A stretch of DNA of 64,000 nt from Sciurus carolinensis (lineage: Eukaryota; Chordata; Mammalia; Rodentia; Sciuridae). How positions within the stretch are numbered: position 1 is the stretch's first letter; every line of letters begins with the position of its first letter. This document shows, one piece after another, positions 1 to 12,329 of the stretch. The stretch covers positions 17,351,515 through 17,415,514 of the forward strand of contig NC_062218.1 in NCBI RefSeq assembly GCF_902686445.1, read 5' to 3'. The notes beneath the pieces are model-generated. The model was not told where the DNA came from. It did not search any database and saw only the letters and a list, made by a program, of their open reading frames with translations. The translations under genes and the position numbers were made by a program.

Positions 1-984
1 TTTTTTTATGAAGAAGTAACTAGAGATGCTCAATTTCAAAATACAGAAGAACTTTAGGATGGATGTGAACTTGGTCTTCCAATAAATAAAAAGCATCCTC
101 AGAAAGGTTATTTCTAGATCCAATGAAGACAAAATTTAGGAATGGTTTTTCCTCCTGCTTGGAATCCCAGGTGAGAGTCATATGAAACTTCCTTGTTAGA
201 GGTCAGTTCAGGAAATTGCTATTCTGCCCTCTTGGGATACCAACAAAAGGGAGATAAGTCTTTACTGGTAGTGTCTGGGACAGTTGTCTCTTAAGGATCT
301 TTTAAAATATGAATAGCATTATGCCTTTCTATTTCCCTCTGTTCAAACTTCTCATGAACTCATCAAATACTATGCAGCATTTACCCTGAGCAAGGCTCTC
401 TGAACTGGTATTAAATATCCATCATCTCATTTAATTTATGAAAGACAAAACATTGTGCTGCTGGTGCTGTGTTTTTGATTGGGTATATAGATGTTAAACA
501 GGACATGAAGAGTCACAAGCACTGAAATGGAAAAATTGGTCTATGAACCCTAACAATACGATTCTAGAATTAGACTTTCGAGCTATTTTTTCAACTCCTA
601 TTTTCTCTCTTTAAAGAGTATATAAACCTTTCAGTGTTTCTCACTCTGTCTTGATTGTTTTGTAGAATCTAATATAACAATATTGCAATATACAATTGAG
701 TGATTATTACATGAAACTTCATCAAGACATAATAAAAAGCTTCAGTTCTGTGTGGCTTAGTTATTATTGTTATATTAGGTGTTATTTTTGTATTTCTTAA
801 ATTTCTGAGCCCTAGGAATGAAAACTTGATTTACAAATCAAACCTAAATTTTAGGAGACTTTATTTTAAATGTGAGCTGTATCACACTAATTAACACCTC
901 ATACCATGCATATATCTTCTAATCAAATGAATCATTGTAAAATTTGTGTCTTTTATTTAAATGTCTAAACAATTCAGGACATGA
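1..984. other. Unannotated AT-rich DNA
   Basis: No gene, SINE, LTR or LINE is recognised. The stretch opens with a T run cut by the window edge, so an element tail could lie just outside. Confidence 0.6.
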
Positions 985-1035
985 CTTTCCTTCCTTCCTT
1001 CCTTTTTTCCTTCTTTTCTTTCTTTCTTCCTTTTT
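985..1035. repeat. Degenerate (CCTT)n pyrimidine tract
   Basis: An uninterrupted run of C and T on the + strand, mixing CCTT and TTTC units. It produces lysine/arginine/glutamate-rich minus-strand reading frames (roughly 944-1148) that are simple-repeat artefacts. Confidence 0.9.
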
Positions 1036-2088
1036 GAGAAGATTCCAGCTGTTTGGCTTGTGTGATGAAACATTGCAGACAAGGTTCGCATGGAAAAGCA
1101 TAAACCAAGACTATGAGGGTGATGGTAGGTATTGCCAATGATTATCATGTTACTTTTTTACTGTTTAAAGGTATTTTAACAATTTGGAGAAATTTATTAT
1201 TTGTCTTAAATGGAAAATCTCTTTTAACTGCTAGTGTAATTCTGTCCTGTCCTTTCTGCTGAACCAGCAGTTGCGATGCCTGTACATTAAACAGCATTTT
1301 TGCTGATGAAAAGAAACAGAATAATAATTCTCTTGAATATAACTAAGTAAGCAATATAACATTTGGTAACAGATCATTCATATTATTTAGAACTAAAGAT
1401 TAAAAAGCGGAAATACCATATAACTTCGTTTTTTACACAGCAAGAAATATATCATGTTTTATGAAAATACAAATGCAGATACTTTGAGATGCCTTGAATG
1501 CACATTTATGAACATACCACCTGCAGTTCCATGTGAGTGAAGCTGTGAGCAGTGTCAGCCAGAGTTCAAGGCACAGGTTCTCTTGTACTTCCTGTTCTAA
1601 AGTAAAATGATGCTTCCTCCAGCCAAGCCTACCACTTTCGTCTAATGATATGGGATGAGGAGGAGTATCCTCCTAATATGCACAAATAAAACTTGGATTC
1701 GAACTGATCAGATTTATTTTCCACATAAATCCTTCAACATTTATTTTGTTTATATAATCAAGACTGGAAATCTCTGGGTAGCATCCTCTGATTTCCATAT
1801 TTTGAACTTCAGATGTTCACTAAACAGTTTTTACTTCATATCAGATAAAATCTGTAACCTTTTAAGAAAACAGAAAGAAACACTTGGAATAGGAAATATT
1901 TTTCTTCTATAGAAGAGCACTAGGAGACATTTATTGAATAGTATGAAACAATAGCTATATTAATTCAATATTCAACAGGAAAAGTAATCCATCAGACAAA
2001 ATTTGATTTGAGCACCAACCTGCATTCTGCCATCTGTCATTCCTTCCGTATGAGTTTATCCTCTTGGGAACCACTGTCTTGTCCACTC
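1036..2088. other. Unannotated AT-rich DNA
   Basis: No recognisable element. An 85-codon open frame at 1655-1912 (+) has no family resemblance and no exon-like flanks. Confidence 0.6.
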
Positions 2089-2306
2089 AGACATCGTTTC
2101 TCAATCTGAGCACCACTGACTTTTGGATTGGCAATTCTTTGATGTAAAATGCTTCCCTGAGCATTAGGGGATATTTAGCATCACCTCTGGCCTCTACCTA
2201 TTAGATCCCAGTAGAACAAGTTAATCATGACAATCTCTAATGTCTCTATGCACATTCAGATGTCCCTAAGGGGGCAAAGTCCTCCTGCACTGATTGAAAA
2301 CTGCCA
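2089..2306 (-). mobile_element. MER20 (hAT-Charlie non-autonomous DNA transposon)
   Basis: Read on the minus strand, the segment follows the roughly 219-bp MER20 consensus almost end to end. Landmarks on the + strand are 'tttctcaatctgagcacc' near the left end, 'ggcctctacctattagatcc' in the middle, and 'tgtccctaagggggcaaagt' near the right end. MER20 predates the eutherian radiation, so this copy should be orthologous in other placental mammals. The open frame at 2227-2466 begins inside it and is not a gene. Confidence 0.87.
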
Positions 2307-4494
2307 TAGTCTCTACCTGCTCTTTGTCATGACAGATGAGATTTTCCTTCAGTCTTCTTTCCTATTAACCTTCACCTTTAATACTTCCATCTCTATTATA
2401 TGTGATCTTTCATTTTTTTGCCTTTATGGAAATTCCTCAGAGGGTCTCTTTATTTCAAGGAATTGAGCGTTATCTCCTCTTCCTCCTGCTCAGAGCCCCA
2501 ACAGCAGGACACAGAACATAGGGAGCTGAATGGGAGCTGGATTTGTACCATTGTTCATGCCCTCCAAAGGCACCTCTGTGCAGTACGCTAACTGTACCAC
2601 CTCCCTAGGCGCCTTCCTTATGATATTACAAAATGTCATTTGTAATTGGATGTGTAGAACTTGGAAATTAATGTCTCCATAGTGGCAACATGATAATAGG
2701 CAGTGTTCCCAGGTCAGTCTTCAAAAGTCCATTGCCCCATGAATCCGCTTAACTCTGTGAATGGCAATATCTTGAATTTTGAGACCTGCTAATAGGAATC
2801 CATGTGGTAGAGTTTTAAAGGATGACATAAAATAGAAAGTTGATATTCCTTTATCTGATCTAGCTTGGTCAATGATATTTTAATTCACAATGATTTAGCT
2901 TTGATACATAGGCCCATTATTTAATTTCATAAAAATATTTTTAAAATTTTGTAAAAAGCAGAATTAACATTGGAAACCAAAGGACAAGGCCTATTTTGTT
3001 ATCTTAAGTTATTTCATCTTTATTTGACACACATGAGAACATTATATTCCTTCAGTGGTAATGAGTTTGGATAAATGCCAGTTAGATGGTAAAGAAGTGA
3101 CATAGAGAATTAGTCCCTATAAATAATAAGTATTATTAGTTAGTAAATTTAGTGGTAAATGAGTATTTCTTAACTGAATCCTTTCACCATCTTTTAATTT
3201 CAGAGTTAACTTTTGTGACCCAAGATTCTATCTCACTACTTTTGAATAAACAGTAAATTATTAAGAGTCCATTAGATGAAAATCACTATTCCAGGTGTGA
3301 TGAGGATGAAGACATGATTCATGCCCATAGGAATTTTTGAAATTTGGGGAAGATTGGCAGAAATAACTCTAACAATAAAATAAGGTTCCTTGGGGAAGCT
3401 ATATTATCATGATATGCTCTGTAGACAGACATGCATAGTTACATGCACAGTTCACTTCTTATAGTTATTACAAAACTAAAAATTATTTATTGTTCACTCA
3501 TATATTCAGTTTTATTATGCAAACTTTGCAAAAACAGAATTAAGACTATTAATTTAACCAAAGAGAAATAAAGTATTCGGGCTTGTGTTCCTTTCCTAAA
3601 TCTTTTAAGCATATGACAGTCTTCTTAGCATTGTGGTCTGCTAGAGATGTTTTGTTCCTCCTTTCTTGGAAGTTCTCAGGATAGAATCATAATACCCTGG
3701 AATTTTATTCCACCTCTGTACCTCTATTACATGCAATGCTTTTTTCCTTCAACATGTTTTTGTAGACATAGCATGTTCAGTATTGGGCACGTGTCCTCAG
3801 TGACAGGTTGTTGTGTCATTAATTAAATGTTTGTCCTTCTGCTTGGCTAGAATTGATGGCTGGAACACATGTGACTAGCATTAGTCCATAATTCTGAAAT
3901 ATTTAGCTCATGAGTAAAAGCCTTGCCATGGAATTGGGTCCAAGGCTTATCTTAGAGTATACACCAGTTCTGTATTGATGTACTCTACACCATTTTTACA
4001 TGGAAGACTTTTAAAAAATTGGGTCTCCGTTTACTGTAAATGTTATGCAACCATAACAAATACAGACAGTTTGTGTAGTTATAAAAGAGAGAATTTGGCA
4101 AAGAATCGCTAAAAACTCCAAGAATTATCCTTGGCTTACAGCTATAAAGCCTTCTCTAGAGTGGGAAAACAGGTGTTGGAGCAGGATCTAGTGACATATG
4201 GATGCCTCAGCTTGTTGACCCAAGTGATTGGTCTGAAAATGTTGCTCTGATATCTATGAAGGAATTAGATTCACCAAGTTTAAACATTTATTAATCTTAA
4301 ATCCAATCGTGAAATATTGGTGTTAGTCAAGTCAGTTCTAGGACCCCTATATCCTTTGGTTTAGGTCAAATCATGTTTATTTTATAGATAAGTGGAATTT
4401 GAAGTTTTTTTTGTTAAACTTCCAAATTACATGGACCATAAGAACACCTTTAATTCATGCCATACTTTCTTTCTGCTAGCCATCATGAGACTCT
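2307..4494. other. Unannotated AT-rich DNA
   Basis: About 2.2 kb with no gene or repeat I can name. It may contain old, highly diverged L1 or other fossils below recognition by eye. Confidence 0.55.
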
Positions 4495-4670
4495 TAATGT
4501 TATTGATGCTTTATGTCACTTATCCAAATAATAATCACTCAGAAATGGAAAACGGTTTTACCCCTCTTTAACAGAAGAGGAAACAACATGTTAGAAAAGG
4601 ACACTCATAGTAAAAGCCAGACTTTAAGTCTTGTAATCTGATTCCACACTCCATGTCATTTTACTATATT
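4495..4670 (-). mobile_element. MIR SINE, antisense
   Basis: The core 'acagaagaggaaac' at 4571-4584 corresponds to the reverse complement of the MIR core ('acagatgaggaaac' in the consensus). It is followed by diverged versions of the accession-to-tRNA-head segment ('gattccacactccatg' for 'gactccagagcccgtg'). It is an ancient tRNA-derived SINE mobilised by L2. Confidence 0.78.
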
Positions 4671-6094
4671 CAGATCTCCTCTCTACTCTTTCTCCATACT
4701 CCTCATTCTGCCCTCCCAAGGTCAGGAGGGGATTGTGATGGGTTATTATGCTATAGATAATTTCCCCACTATTTGCATAATGTAGACAGTTTTTATTAAA
4801 AACATGAGACAAGTAAAGTTTTAGAATTTGCTCACTCTCTCTTCTTGCAAATTTTATTCATTAATTCCTTCTACCTTAATGCTTAGTGGCTAACCAAGAT
4901 CCTAGTAAGGAGAATGGTCCAGATTTTATCTATCAGAATTACCCTCCCCATCCACTATAAATATTTGTTTACCATTCTTCTTCAATATTACTTTTCTAGG
5001 TTATATTGGTATCTGATGTAGCTAGTACCTGTGCAATTAAGGTCCATATAAAAATATATCAGAGACTTTTTAAAAGGACTTAAGTGCAACAATTTTCTGG
5101 AACACAAAGAAGTAACCAAGTCTATGTTGATCAGTCAGAACATTATAGCAATACAGCTGTGGAGACATCATAGCTGTGGAGAGAGGGCTCGTTTTCTGTT
5201 GTTGAGACTTTCTGTGCTCTTTAAGTCATGGCACATCAATCCTTGTGCCATTTACAGGATTTATGACAAAGAGCAAAAATGAAATACAATAACAAATGGT
5301 TTTCAGGGTAGGCCACACATTTACATTTGTGACCTCATCTTATAAATGCCAGATTCAAGTGATACAGTGGTGACTGTAGCACGGTTGTACATTCACTGCC
5401 CCCAAGATGTAGTCACTTTTTACTTAAAAGGAACTTATATCATGTAAAAATAGGAAACAAAAAATTTAGTTTGGCAGGTGAAGAGTTCTGCACTTTATTG
5501 TTTTAAAATTCATCTGGAGTACTGACTTATTTTGCATTAAGCATTTCTTGATTTATTTGTTCCAGTAATATCAATAGATCCTATTAGTACATAGCATATC
5601 TTTACAGGGAACATTCAATTACTTCCCAACTAATCCAACCTACAGACATGTTTAAACATAATTCCATGGATAGTCTAAGAAGATTCAATACTTCAACTCC
5701 AAAAAACCTTCGTAGCATTTGCAATTATGATGCTCTCCATTCATGTGACCTATAATTATCTTTTTTATTCTTTCTCTTGAGGAAAAAAAATACAAACATT
5801 AATACTTCTTAATTAATTTAACAGATAATGAATGACATAGTGGACAATACCAAAGAGCTCATATTCCAGTGTTAGGTAGATCTAAAAGACATGAATATAT
5901 AGCTACATATATGCTATCTATTTGAAAAGAAACCCGTAAAAACCAAGTGGGAAAGAAAAATTAAGCCAGGGATATAAAAAATATGAGTCTCTCAAACAGA
6001 GAAATCTTTAATAACAAAAAAATTGAGGACAGAGCAGCCCTTAATGATATCATATCTGCCCCTGCCTTTATCTGAGGTTTCTCAGCATCCAAAA
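4671..6094. other. Unannotated AT-rich DNA
   Basis: No gene or dispersed repeat recognised. A small local echo is present: 'agctgtggaga' occurs at 5155 and again at 5172, a 17-bp step. Confidence 0.55.
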
Positions 6095-6160
6095 ATTCAA
6101 GAAATATTTTTTTTGTTTGTAATATTTCTTATTCAAGAAATATTTTTTTGTTTATAAGCC
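6095..6160. repeat. 36-bp tandem duplication with hairpin
   Basis: The unit starting 'attcaagaaatattttttt' at 6095 recurs at 6131 with one T fewer in the run and a diverging end. The first unit ends in 'aatatttctt', which pairs perfectly with 'aagaaatatt' in the same unit and gives a 10-bp stem. Confidence 0.85.
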
Positions 6161-6678
6161 AAATATGGTAATTGTTAAAAACAACTCAAACATATTCAGA
6201 CAGTATAGAAGAAATATGACTTTATTTTTATTTTAAAGGACTGACTGGCTACTGTGTGTATAATGGACCATTAAGGAGAGAGTTTTAAAAATGTAGGATC
6301 ATTAGAATGCTACCAGAAATGTTCAGAGTAGAAACGATGCTAACTTGAACTTGAGTGAGAGTTGTGCTAATAGTTAGAAAAGATCAGATATGGGAAGAAT
6401 TTTGAAGATAGGCCCCGTGGAACCTGATGAATTAATGAAGTCCATGATGCCACCATGTATTATAGCTTAAGCAACTGAAAGAATGGAGCTGCAAACTAAA
6501 ACATTGATTGAGATGGGAAATATTGAGAAGATGCCTTCTGGGTATGTAAGACAAAGACATGAGTTACGGTTGTATTAATTCTGACTTCTGAGTAGAGATA
6601 TCAAAGTCTAGTGCCTCTGAGTTGGTAATTAAGGAAGAAATTTGGGTCAAAGAAATATTACTATGTACTTGGAAACAA

Positions 6679-6738
6679 AATGTACATATATAATATATAT
6701 ATGTATATATATACACACACATATGTATACATATACTT
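6679..6738. repeat. (TA)n/(CA)n microsatellite
   Basis: Alternating TA, TG and CA dinucleotides with interruptions, within the antisense L2. Confidence 0.9.
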
Positions 6739-6829
6739 ATGACACTGGATTTTGAAGAGAACTTATAAAAGAGATTTAGGGATTTAGAACGGACGTGAGA
6801 GAATATCACTGGGCCTAAAATGAAAATTT

Positions 6830-6862
6830 TTACACACTCACACACATACACACACACACACA
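6830..6862. repeat. (CA)n microsatellite
   Basis: Interrupted CA repeat. Together with the patch at 6679 it gives the cysteine/valine-rich minus-strand open frame at 6564-6863, which is an artefact. Confidence 0.9.
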
Positions 6863-6905
6863 ATCAAGGACTGAATGTTATATATATGTCAAAGAAGGTC
6901 ATGAT

Positions 6906-8399
6906 GAAGAACTGACTGTTGGATTTCATTGTTTTTCAAGAGCAATTTTAGTACATTTCTGGAGAAAAAATTCTGACAGACATTTTCTTCAAAAAGGAAT
7001 AGGAAAAGGTATAGAGAACAATAAAGACCAACACTTCCAAGGGATTTTCCTACAAGAAAGAGGTATACACAGAGCAGTAGCTTGAGTTTTTAGAAGCAGA
7101 GCAGTTCAGCAATGGTAGCTGTGACAGGATGTTTACATGTTAATGAGAGTAATCACCTAGAAAGGCAAAGTTAAAAAGCAAGAATAAAGTAGGAGATGGT
7201 CAGAATTAGACACCATTGGGATAAAACAACCAAAGGTGGCAGTGGGTTTATCTATAAATGCATTTGGCTGATACATTTTGTGGTGAAAATTATCTGATGA
7301 GTATTTGTAAATCCTTAAAGGAAAACAATTCACTAAAAATATGTGTTTTACAAATAAAATTAAAAATAGCCAGTGGAAAATACATCTAAAATCATTATTT
7401 GAACTTGGCACTGTATTTATTATTAAATAGGAAAGGAGAAAACACTTAAGTCCAGAGATAGTTATGAAATCCTTAAGTGGTGAGAGGAGTATTATGCTTT
7501 TAAATTGTGCAGTTAACTGGAACACATGTCAGCAACAAAGGTTTGCAATCTTATTAACCCAAATTCAAAGCAATTTAAAATAGAACTGTAGCACTCAACT
7601 GAGCAAATGTTTGCTTTTAGATAGTCTATTGTTAAAGTTTGGAAAGTGCAATCCCTTCAAATGGATTTTGAGTTTGCTACTCAATACTGAAAAGCAATTA
7701 GGAAGCAGAGTATTAGCAAGTATCACTCAGAAAATAAATATTTACTGTCAACCTTACAGATGTGAGAAGTCCTGTTTCCACATATAGTTCTAATTGAATT
7801 TAAGCTGCTTCCTAAGTATTCTGCTAAATCCTTGATACTCTTTGAACACTCTGCAGTACTATATTATTTTGTTATGCTTTAAAAACTATTGTACTAATTA
7901 TCCAAAAATAAAAATTAGGCTTTGTTTTAAGTTCCCTTTCAAAAAATGCTAAATGATTTCAACCTGTAATTTAGGAAACAGTTTTCAGCATGATAGACTA
8001 TCAGGAGTTTATAGTTTAACAATTCAGTTTTCACTATTATTGGAAGAAATTTCACATAAATTTATGTTTTTCCTTCCTCATTATAAATTCTTCAATTTTA
8101 TTCAATTTTTACTTAACATGTTGTTAAAAAGTATTCAAATGTGATAAAAATGAAGAACAAAGTATAAATCTATGTATTTTTTAAATTTGGAACTGTGCTA
8201 TATGTCAGCACTTTAGTTGTTGAAGAAGAAACCAGTCATGATTTAATGTCTTCTTTCCTGACACAAACTATTTACACATGATGTAGAGTATCATAAAACT
8301 GCCTGAGAAATGGAGTTTCATAAAAAGGCCCAGTTTTTGAGAAAAAAAAATGTTTGATATGAGTATGTGAGGTGATAATCACCATTCTATTATGTAATG
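6906..8399. other. Unannotated AT-rich DNA
   Basis: No supported gene. A 122-codon minus-strand frame (7157-7525) is hydrophobic and low in complexity, with no recognised motif. The first 250 bp may be degraded L2. Confidence 0.5.
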
Positions 8400-8550
8400 A
8401 TAGTATTAATTGCATGCATTGCATTTCTAGTATGTTCCTCGCATTTTATTAGAACATTTCAATATCGGCCACATTTAGATTTCAATATAAACTTAAGGGG
8501 TCATTATTGTTACACCCATTTTTCAGGTGTGGATTCTGAGACCTAAAGAA
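8400..8550 (-). mobile_element. MIR SINE, antisense, left part of a split copy
   Basis: The clear part is the end: 'tcattattgttacacccatt' and 'caggtgtggattctgagacc' are diverged forms of the antisense MIR core (consensus 'ttattatccccattttacag' then 'atgaggaaactgaggcac'). The left boundary is vague. The copy is broken by the composite SINE that follows and resumes at 8761. Confidence 0.6.
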
Positions 8551-8760
8551 TTTTTTTTTTTTTTTTTTTTTGTAGGGGGAGTACCAGGAATTGAACCCGG
8601 GAGCACTCAACCACTGAGCTACATTCTGTCATTTTTTGTATTTTATGTAGAGTTGCTTAGGGCCTTGCTGAATTGCTGGGGTTGGCTTTGAATTTGCAAT
8701 CCTCCTGCCTCAGCCTCCAGAGCCACTGGGATTACAGGCATGTGCCAACAGACTCAGCCT
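8551..8760 (-). mobile_element. Composite 7SL/ID SINE (MEN type), antisense
   Basis: The order on the + strand is T21, then the ID-like part ('aattgaacccgggagcactc', 'accactgagctacatt'), then the 7SL-like part ('cctcctgcctcagcctccag', 'gggattacaggcatgtgcc'). This is the reverse complement of the squirrel composite SINE. It sits inside an older MIR, so it is the younger insertion. Confidence 0.93.
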
Positions 8761-8870
8761 CCAGAGAATTCTTTAAAATAAATACACAAACTCTAAGTAT
8801 AATTAAGTTAAAGAACTAGAGTCCAAAATTCACTTGGCTCTTCTTTCTACCAAGATACCCTAGGTATTGG
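8761..8870 (-). mobile_element. MIR SINE, antisense, right part of a split copy
   Basis: After the SINE, 'aattaagttaaagaactaga' and 'tcacttggctcttctttcta' continue the antisense MIR order (the segment ending in the tRNA-like head 'gctctgccac' region). Divergence is high. Confidence 0.55.
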
Positions 8871-10189
8871 TGGGTTAGTAATTGATAATTAGTATCCACA
8901 ATTACAAATGTACTCTCCATATTCTTAGGTTTGTCTACAGAAAGTAAAGTCTTACTTATCAGGAAGTACTTAACAACAATCTCTAACTAAATGGAGTTTT
9001 TTTGTGTATCTAGGAAGTTTTTTATTACAATTTTATATATTTTGCTTTCTCTTTCACCAGATCTTTTTAAATACAACATGATATGAATAAGACATTTTAT
9101 AGCAGAATTGATTTACACATAAAATATTTTCTGCAAATTTGCCTTTTGAAAGGCAATGCATTCATATTGGTTTAGAGACAATAAAGTTAAAATGGCTTAT
9201 TTCCTAATAAAGTGTGAAGCACCCAAAGTGTTTCTGAAAGCATCATTTATTGTTTTGTCCTTGCTGTATTATAAGCTGACAATCACCAACTAAAATGTAT
9301 ATAATGAGTGATGGATATATTATGAGAGGCACATATGGTATTCAATTTATTAGTAAAATAAAATGATATAATAGATGTCCCTAAAAAGCAGTCACAAAAT
9401 ACAATGGAAGGAAATGTTTCAGAAGAGCATGCTGGAATCAGAACTAATGACCATAGAAGTTGTCCTACAGCCTCAGTACAACAATAAAAACAATAAGATT
9501 CTCTAACAACACTCAAAAAGCCACACACATAAATAAATGGTTCAAATAAACACTAAAATACAGCATGTTTAGAGTAACTCATGAATGCTTAAAAAACAAA
9601 AATCCTTAACAGCTATGAAACAACAGTATTCCATGTTAAGTTCATGTCCCTTTAGCTCTACAGTATTCTTCTATTTTCATATTCATTATAGGATCTCAAT
9701 GGATTTTAATTATCTCTATAAACAAACCATTCATGGAACCTAAATCTGACTGAAGGAAGGAATGGTCGTATCATCAATTTTGACATTGTGATAGAAAAGC
9801 TAAAGCTTTTCAGCTCACTAAAAAGAAGCAAGGAAGAGAACAGGACAGAGTTGTAAGCACCAAACTGCTCAAATGACCAAATGACACAAGAAGAGATACT
9901 GTTGAAAAAGTAGGGAAAAGAAAGATTTTTATTTAATTATGCTACCCGAGTTTGAATGTGTAATGAGAAATGGTAAGAAAATAGTGACTGTAATTAAAAC
10001 GTGGTATGGGGGAAAGGAGAGAGTGAAGAAGGAGTCACATTCTCATCCACCAAAACAGAGTTAATGTACAATGAGTAAAGTCAACTAGACATGAATTTGA
10101 GCCACCACCAAGTCACTCCACCACCCAAGAGAGGTAACATGTTATTTCCATTTTACCTCAGGGCTATGGGAGCTTGGTATCTTGTCTTT
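8871..10189. other. Unannotated AT-rich DNA
   Basis: No gene or repeat recognised. The 81-codon minus-strand frame at 9283-9528 has no family resemblance. Confidence 0.55.
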
Positions 10190-10372
10190 AAGATACTCAG
10201 AGTAGGAGAAAGAGATTGAGAGTGAGGGAGGAGGATGGAAAAGGGGAGGAAATATAGAATGAGTTCAACGAAATCACATATTATGCATATATAAATGTAC
10301 CAGAGAACCTAGTACTATGTATAACTGTAATACTCTGAAAAACAAGATGAACAAGTAAATTAAAATGCAAAC
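10190..10372 (+). mobile_element. Probable L1 3' UTR end, sense
   Basis: A G/A-rich block ('gagggaggaggatggaaaag') is followed by 'attatgcatatataaatgta', 'ctagtactatgtataactgt' and an A-rich end. This order is typical of sciurid L1 3' ends (purine-rich tract, then 'tatgtacaactataatgcac'-like sequence, then A tail). No target-site duplication was found. Confidence 0.5.
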
Positions 10373-11477
10373 AAAGTTATTCATCATATCTTATCTTTAA
10401 CAGCCTTTGTTGTGATTTTTTTAAGTGCCTAATATTTGTTCCGTTGTAAAGCTCTCTGTCTGTTTAGGACCTGCTGAAGCCAAGCAGCTGTAACAGGGTC
10501 AGTTGTAACTTCAAGAACATGGATACAAAAACAGGAAGGCAGACAATTAGTGGCCATTTTTTTCCAATTACAGGTATGCCCTGGGTTTCTAAATGAATAG
10601 CTATGATTACCCAGTGTTAGGAAAAGGATACCGGCTCCATAGTTTACAAATGTTTTGGCTCGTATTTTAGTTGATTTTCCAATATAAGTGGGTGTATTTA
10701 GTACTTCAAGATAATGCTTAAACACTCATTTATATACATTTATGAGCTAAAGTGTTGTAATAAAACACTGTTTATTCTGACAGAATAATACGCATGTGTA
10801 TACATACAAACAGGTATGTCCAGATAAGGCACTGCAAGATAGCTCAGATTATTATATTTTTATGATAAGTTCAAAAGGAAGGTTCATGCTTAGCCATGGT
10901 CAGTTCAAGTAGAATATATGTGAAATGTCAGTCAAGCAAAATAATGGCAGTCCTTTCTTAACCAAAATAACAGAATAATTACTAATTCTAAAGCAGTCCT
11001 ACTTTCAACCTATGAGTATCAGGAAATAGTCTCTCGTTTATCTCTGGGAAGTCATTTGTGTTTTTATGGTGGAGGTACTATGGGTAAGACCATTCTTTCT
11101 CTTTCACTCTGTAAACATCACTCTCTTGCAATTTTCAGTGATTTATATAATTTTAAAGAGATTGAGTCAAAAAAAGGCAACAGAGTTTTGTAATAAAAAT
11201 GCACTTTGGCTTTACCACATGTTAACTCTCCAGAAAAGGAAGATAGGGTCAAAATGTATTAATGTCTTATGCTAGTAATCATGGCTGTGTGTTTTCAATT
11301 CTCACATAGTCCTGTTTTTCATACAAGATAGAATAAAATTGTTTTCCTGTTTCGGAACTGAAGGGATAATTTAGCTTTGCAATAAGGGAAATCGTGTGAT
11401 ACTGTGAATATTTGAAATCTAGATACCCATATGTTCATTGATTGCACTATTACTGTTTTCATTAAAATAATATTAAA
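10373..11477. other. Unannotated DNA
   Basis: No supported gene. A 98-codon minus-strand frame at 10429-10725 is unrecognised and lacks exon-like boundaries. Confidence 0.55.
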
Positions 11478-12324
11478 CATTTTCTCCCTGGCAACCTAGT
11501 CCTGGTACCATTGTTTGATTATCTATCTATATCTCTTTGACGTTTTTTTTTTTTTTTTGGTTACAAATACAAGTGAGATCATTCAAGAATTTTATTTAAT
11601 TGCCTGACTTATTTCACTTAGCAAAATAGCATTGGTATCCCATCCAAGCTGTGGCAGATGGCAGAATCTCTGTTGTGAAGCAGAGTAATAACTTTTTTTT
11701 CACTCATACATGCATATATTTGTACACACGTGTGTGTGTGTGCCCATGTACACAAGTGTATCACGTTTTCTTTATTCTTCTTCCATTGGTGGCCATTCAT
11801 GTTGTTTTCATAACTTTGCTGTTGTGAAGTGTGCTGCAATGAATGTGGGAGTTTAGATATCTTTAGGAAGAGATGCTTCACTTCCTTTGAGTATATATTC
11901 AGAGGACACATTCTTACATCATATGATAGCTTTAAATTTCTTTGTTTTTTCTTTTTGTGCACATAACCACATTTCCAGTCCTTTTTATTTTTTATTTTGA
12001 GACAGGGCCTTGCTAAGTTGCTGAGGCTGACCTTGAACTTGTGATCATCCTGTATCAGCCTCCTCAGCCTCTGGGATTACAGGTGTGTGCCACTGTGCCT
12101 GGCTCATTTTAAATTTATTTAGCAACCTCCATGCTCCTTTCCATAATGGCTGTACCCATCTACGTTTCCCCAAGATTGACAAGTGCTCTCTTTCCTCTAT
12201 ACCCTAGATAGTAATGGTTATTTCTCTCTCTTTGATAATGGCTAGCCTAACAGGCATGAAATGACATCTCATGGTGATCATGATTTACATTGCCTGGATG
12301 ACTGGTGAAGTGCATTTTATGTGA
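11478..12324 (-). mobile_element. Old L1 (L1M type), antisense, split by a SINE
   Basis: On the + strand the order matches the reverse complement of the L1M 3' UTR and end of ORF2: 'ctccctggcaacctagtcct', 'acaagtgagatcatt', 'tatttcacttagcaaaatag', 'gaagtgtgctgcaatgaatg', 'agtatatattcagaggacac', 'atcatatgatagctttaaat', then after the SINE 'tagcaacctccatgctcctt', 'taatggctgtacccatctac', 'taacaggcatgaaatgacat'. A T16 run at 11543-11558 has expanded inside it. The reading frame is destroyed. Confidence 0.9.
11945..12105 (-). mobile_element. Composite SINE, antisense, internally deleted, nested in L1
   Basis: The 7SL-like part is complete ('gagacagggccttgctaagt' to 'gtgtgccactgtgcctggct'), but the ID-like part is shortened and degraded. 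It is flanked by a target-site duplication: tttaaatttctttg at 11931-11944 and tttaaatttattta at 12108-12121. The second copy continues straight into the interrupted L1. Confidence 0.92.
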
Positions 12325-12329
12325 CTATA

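Larger units (their letters stand above)
6215..6905 (-). mobile_element. L2 LINE fragment, antisense
   Basis: On the minus strand this follows the part of the L2 reverse-transcriptase region that in other copies reads around 'gactggctactgtgtgtaga'. The L2-like phrases on the + strand, in order, are 'ggactgactggctactgtgt', 'gcttaagcaactgaaagaat', 'ttgattgagatgggaaatat' and 'gacttctgagtagagatatc'. It is heavily frameshifted with no coding potential left. The antisense match may continue weakly to about 7150. Two microsatellite patches have grown inside it. Confidence 0.75.

Noticed and set aside
7157..7525. 122-codon minus-strand hydrophobic frame as a membrane protein
   Set aside because: Phe/Leu/Ile richness follows from AT-rich DNA read antisense; no signal of a real gene.
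11618..11962. 114-codon minus-strand frame as a gene
   Set aside because: Lies across an L1 remnant and the edge of a nested SINE; the product is not in the L1 ORF2 frame and is an artefact.
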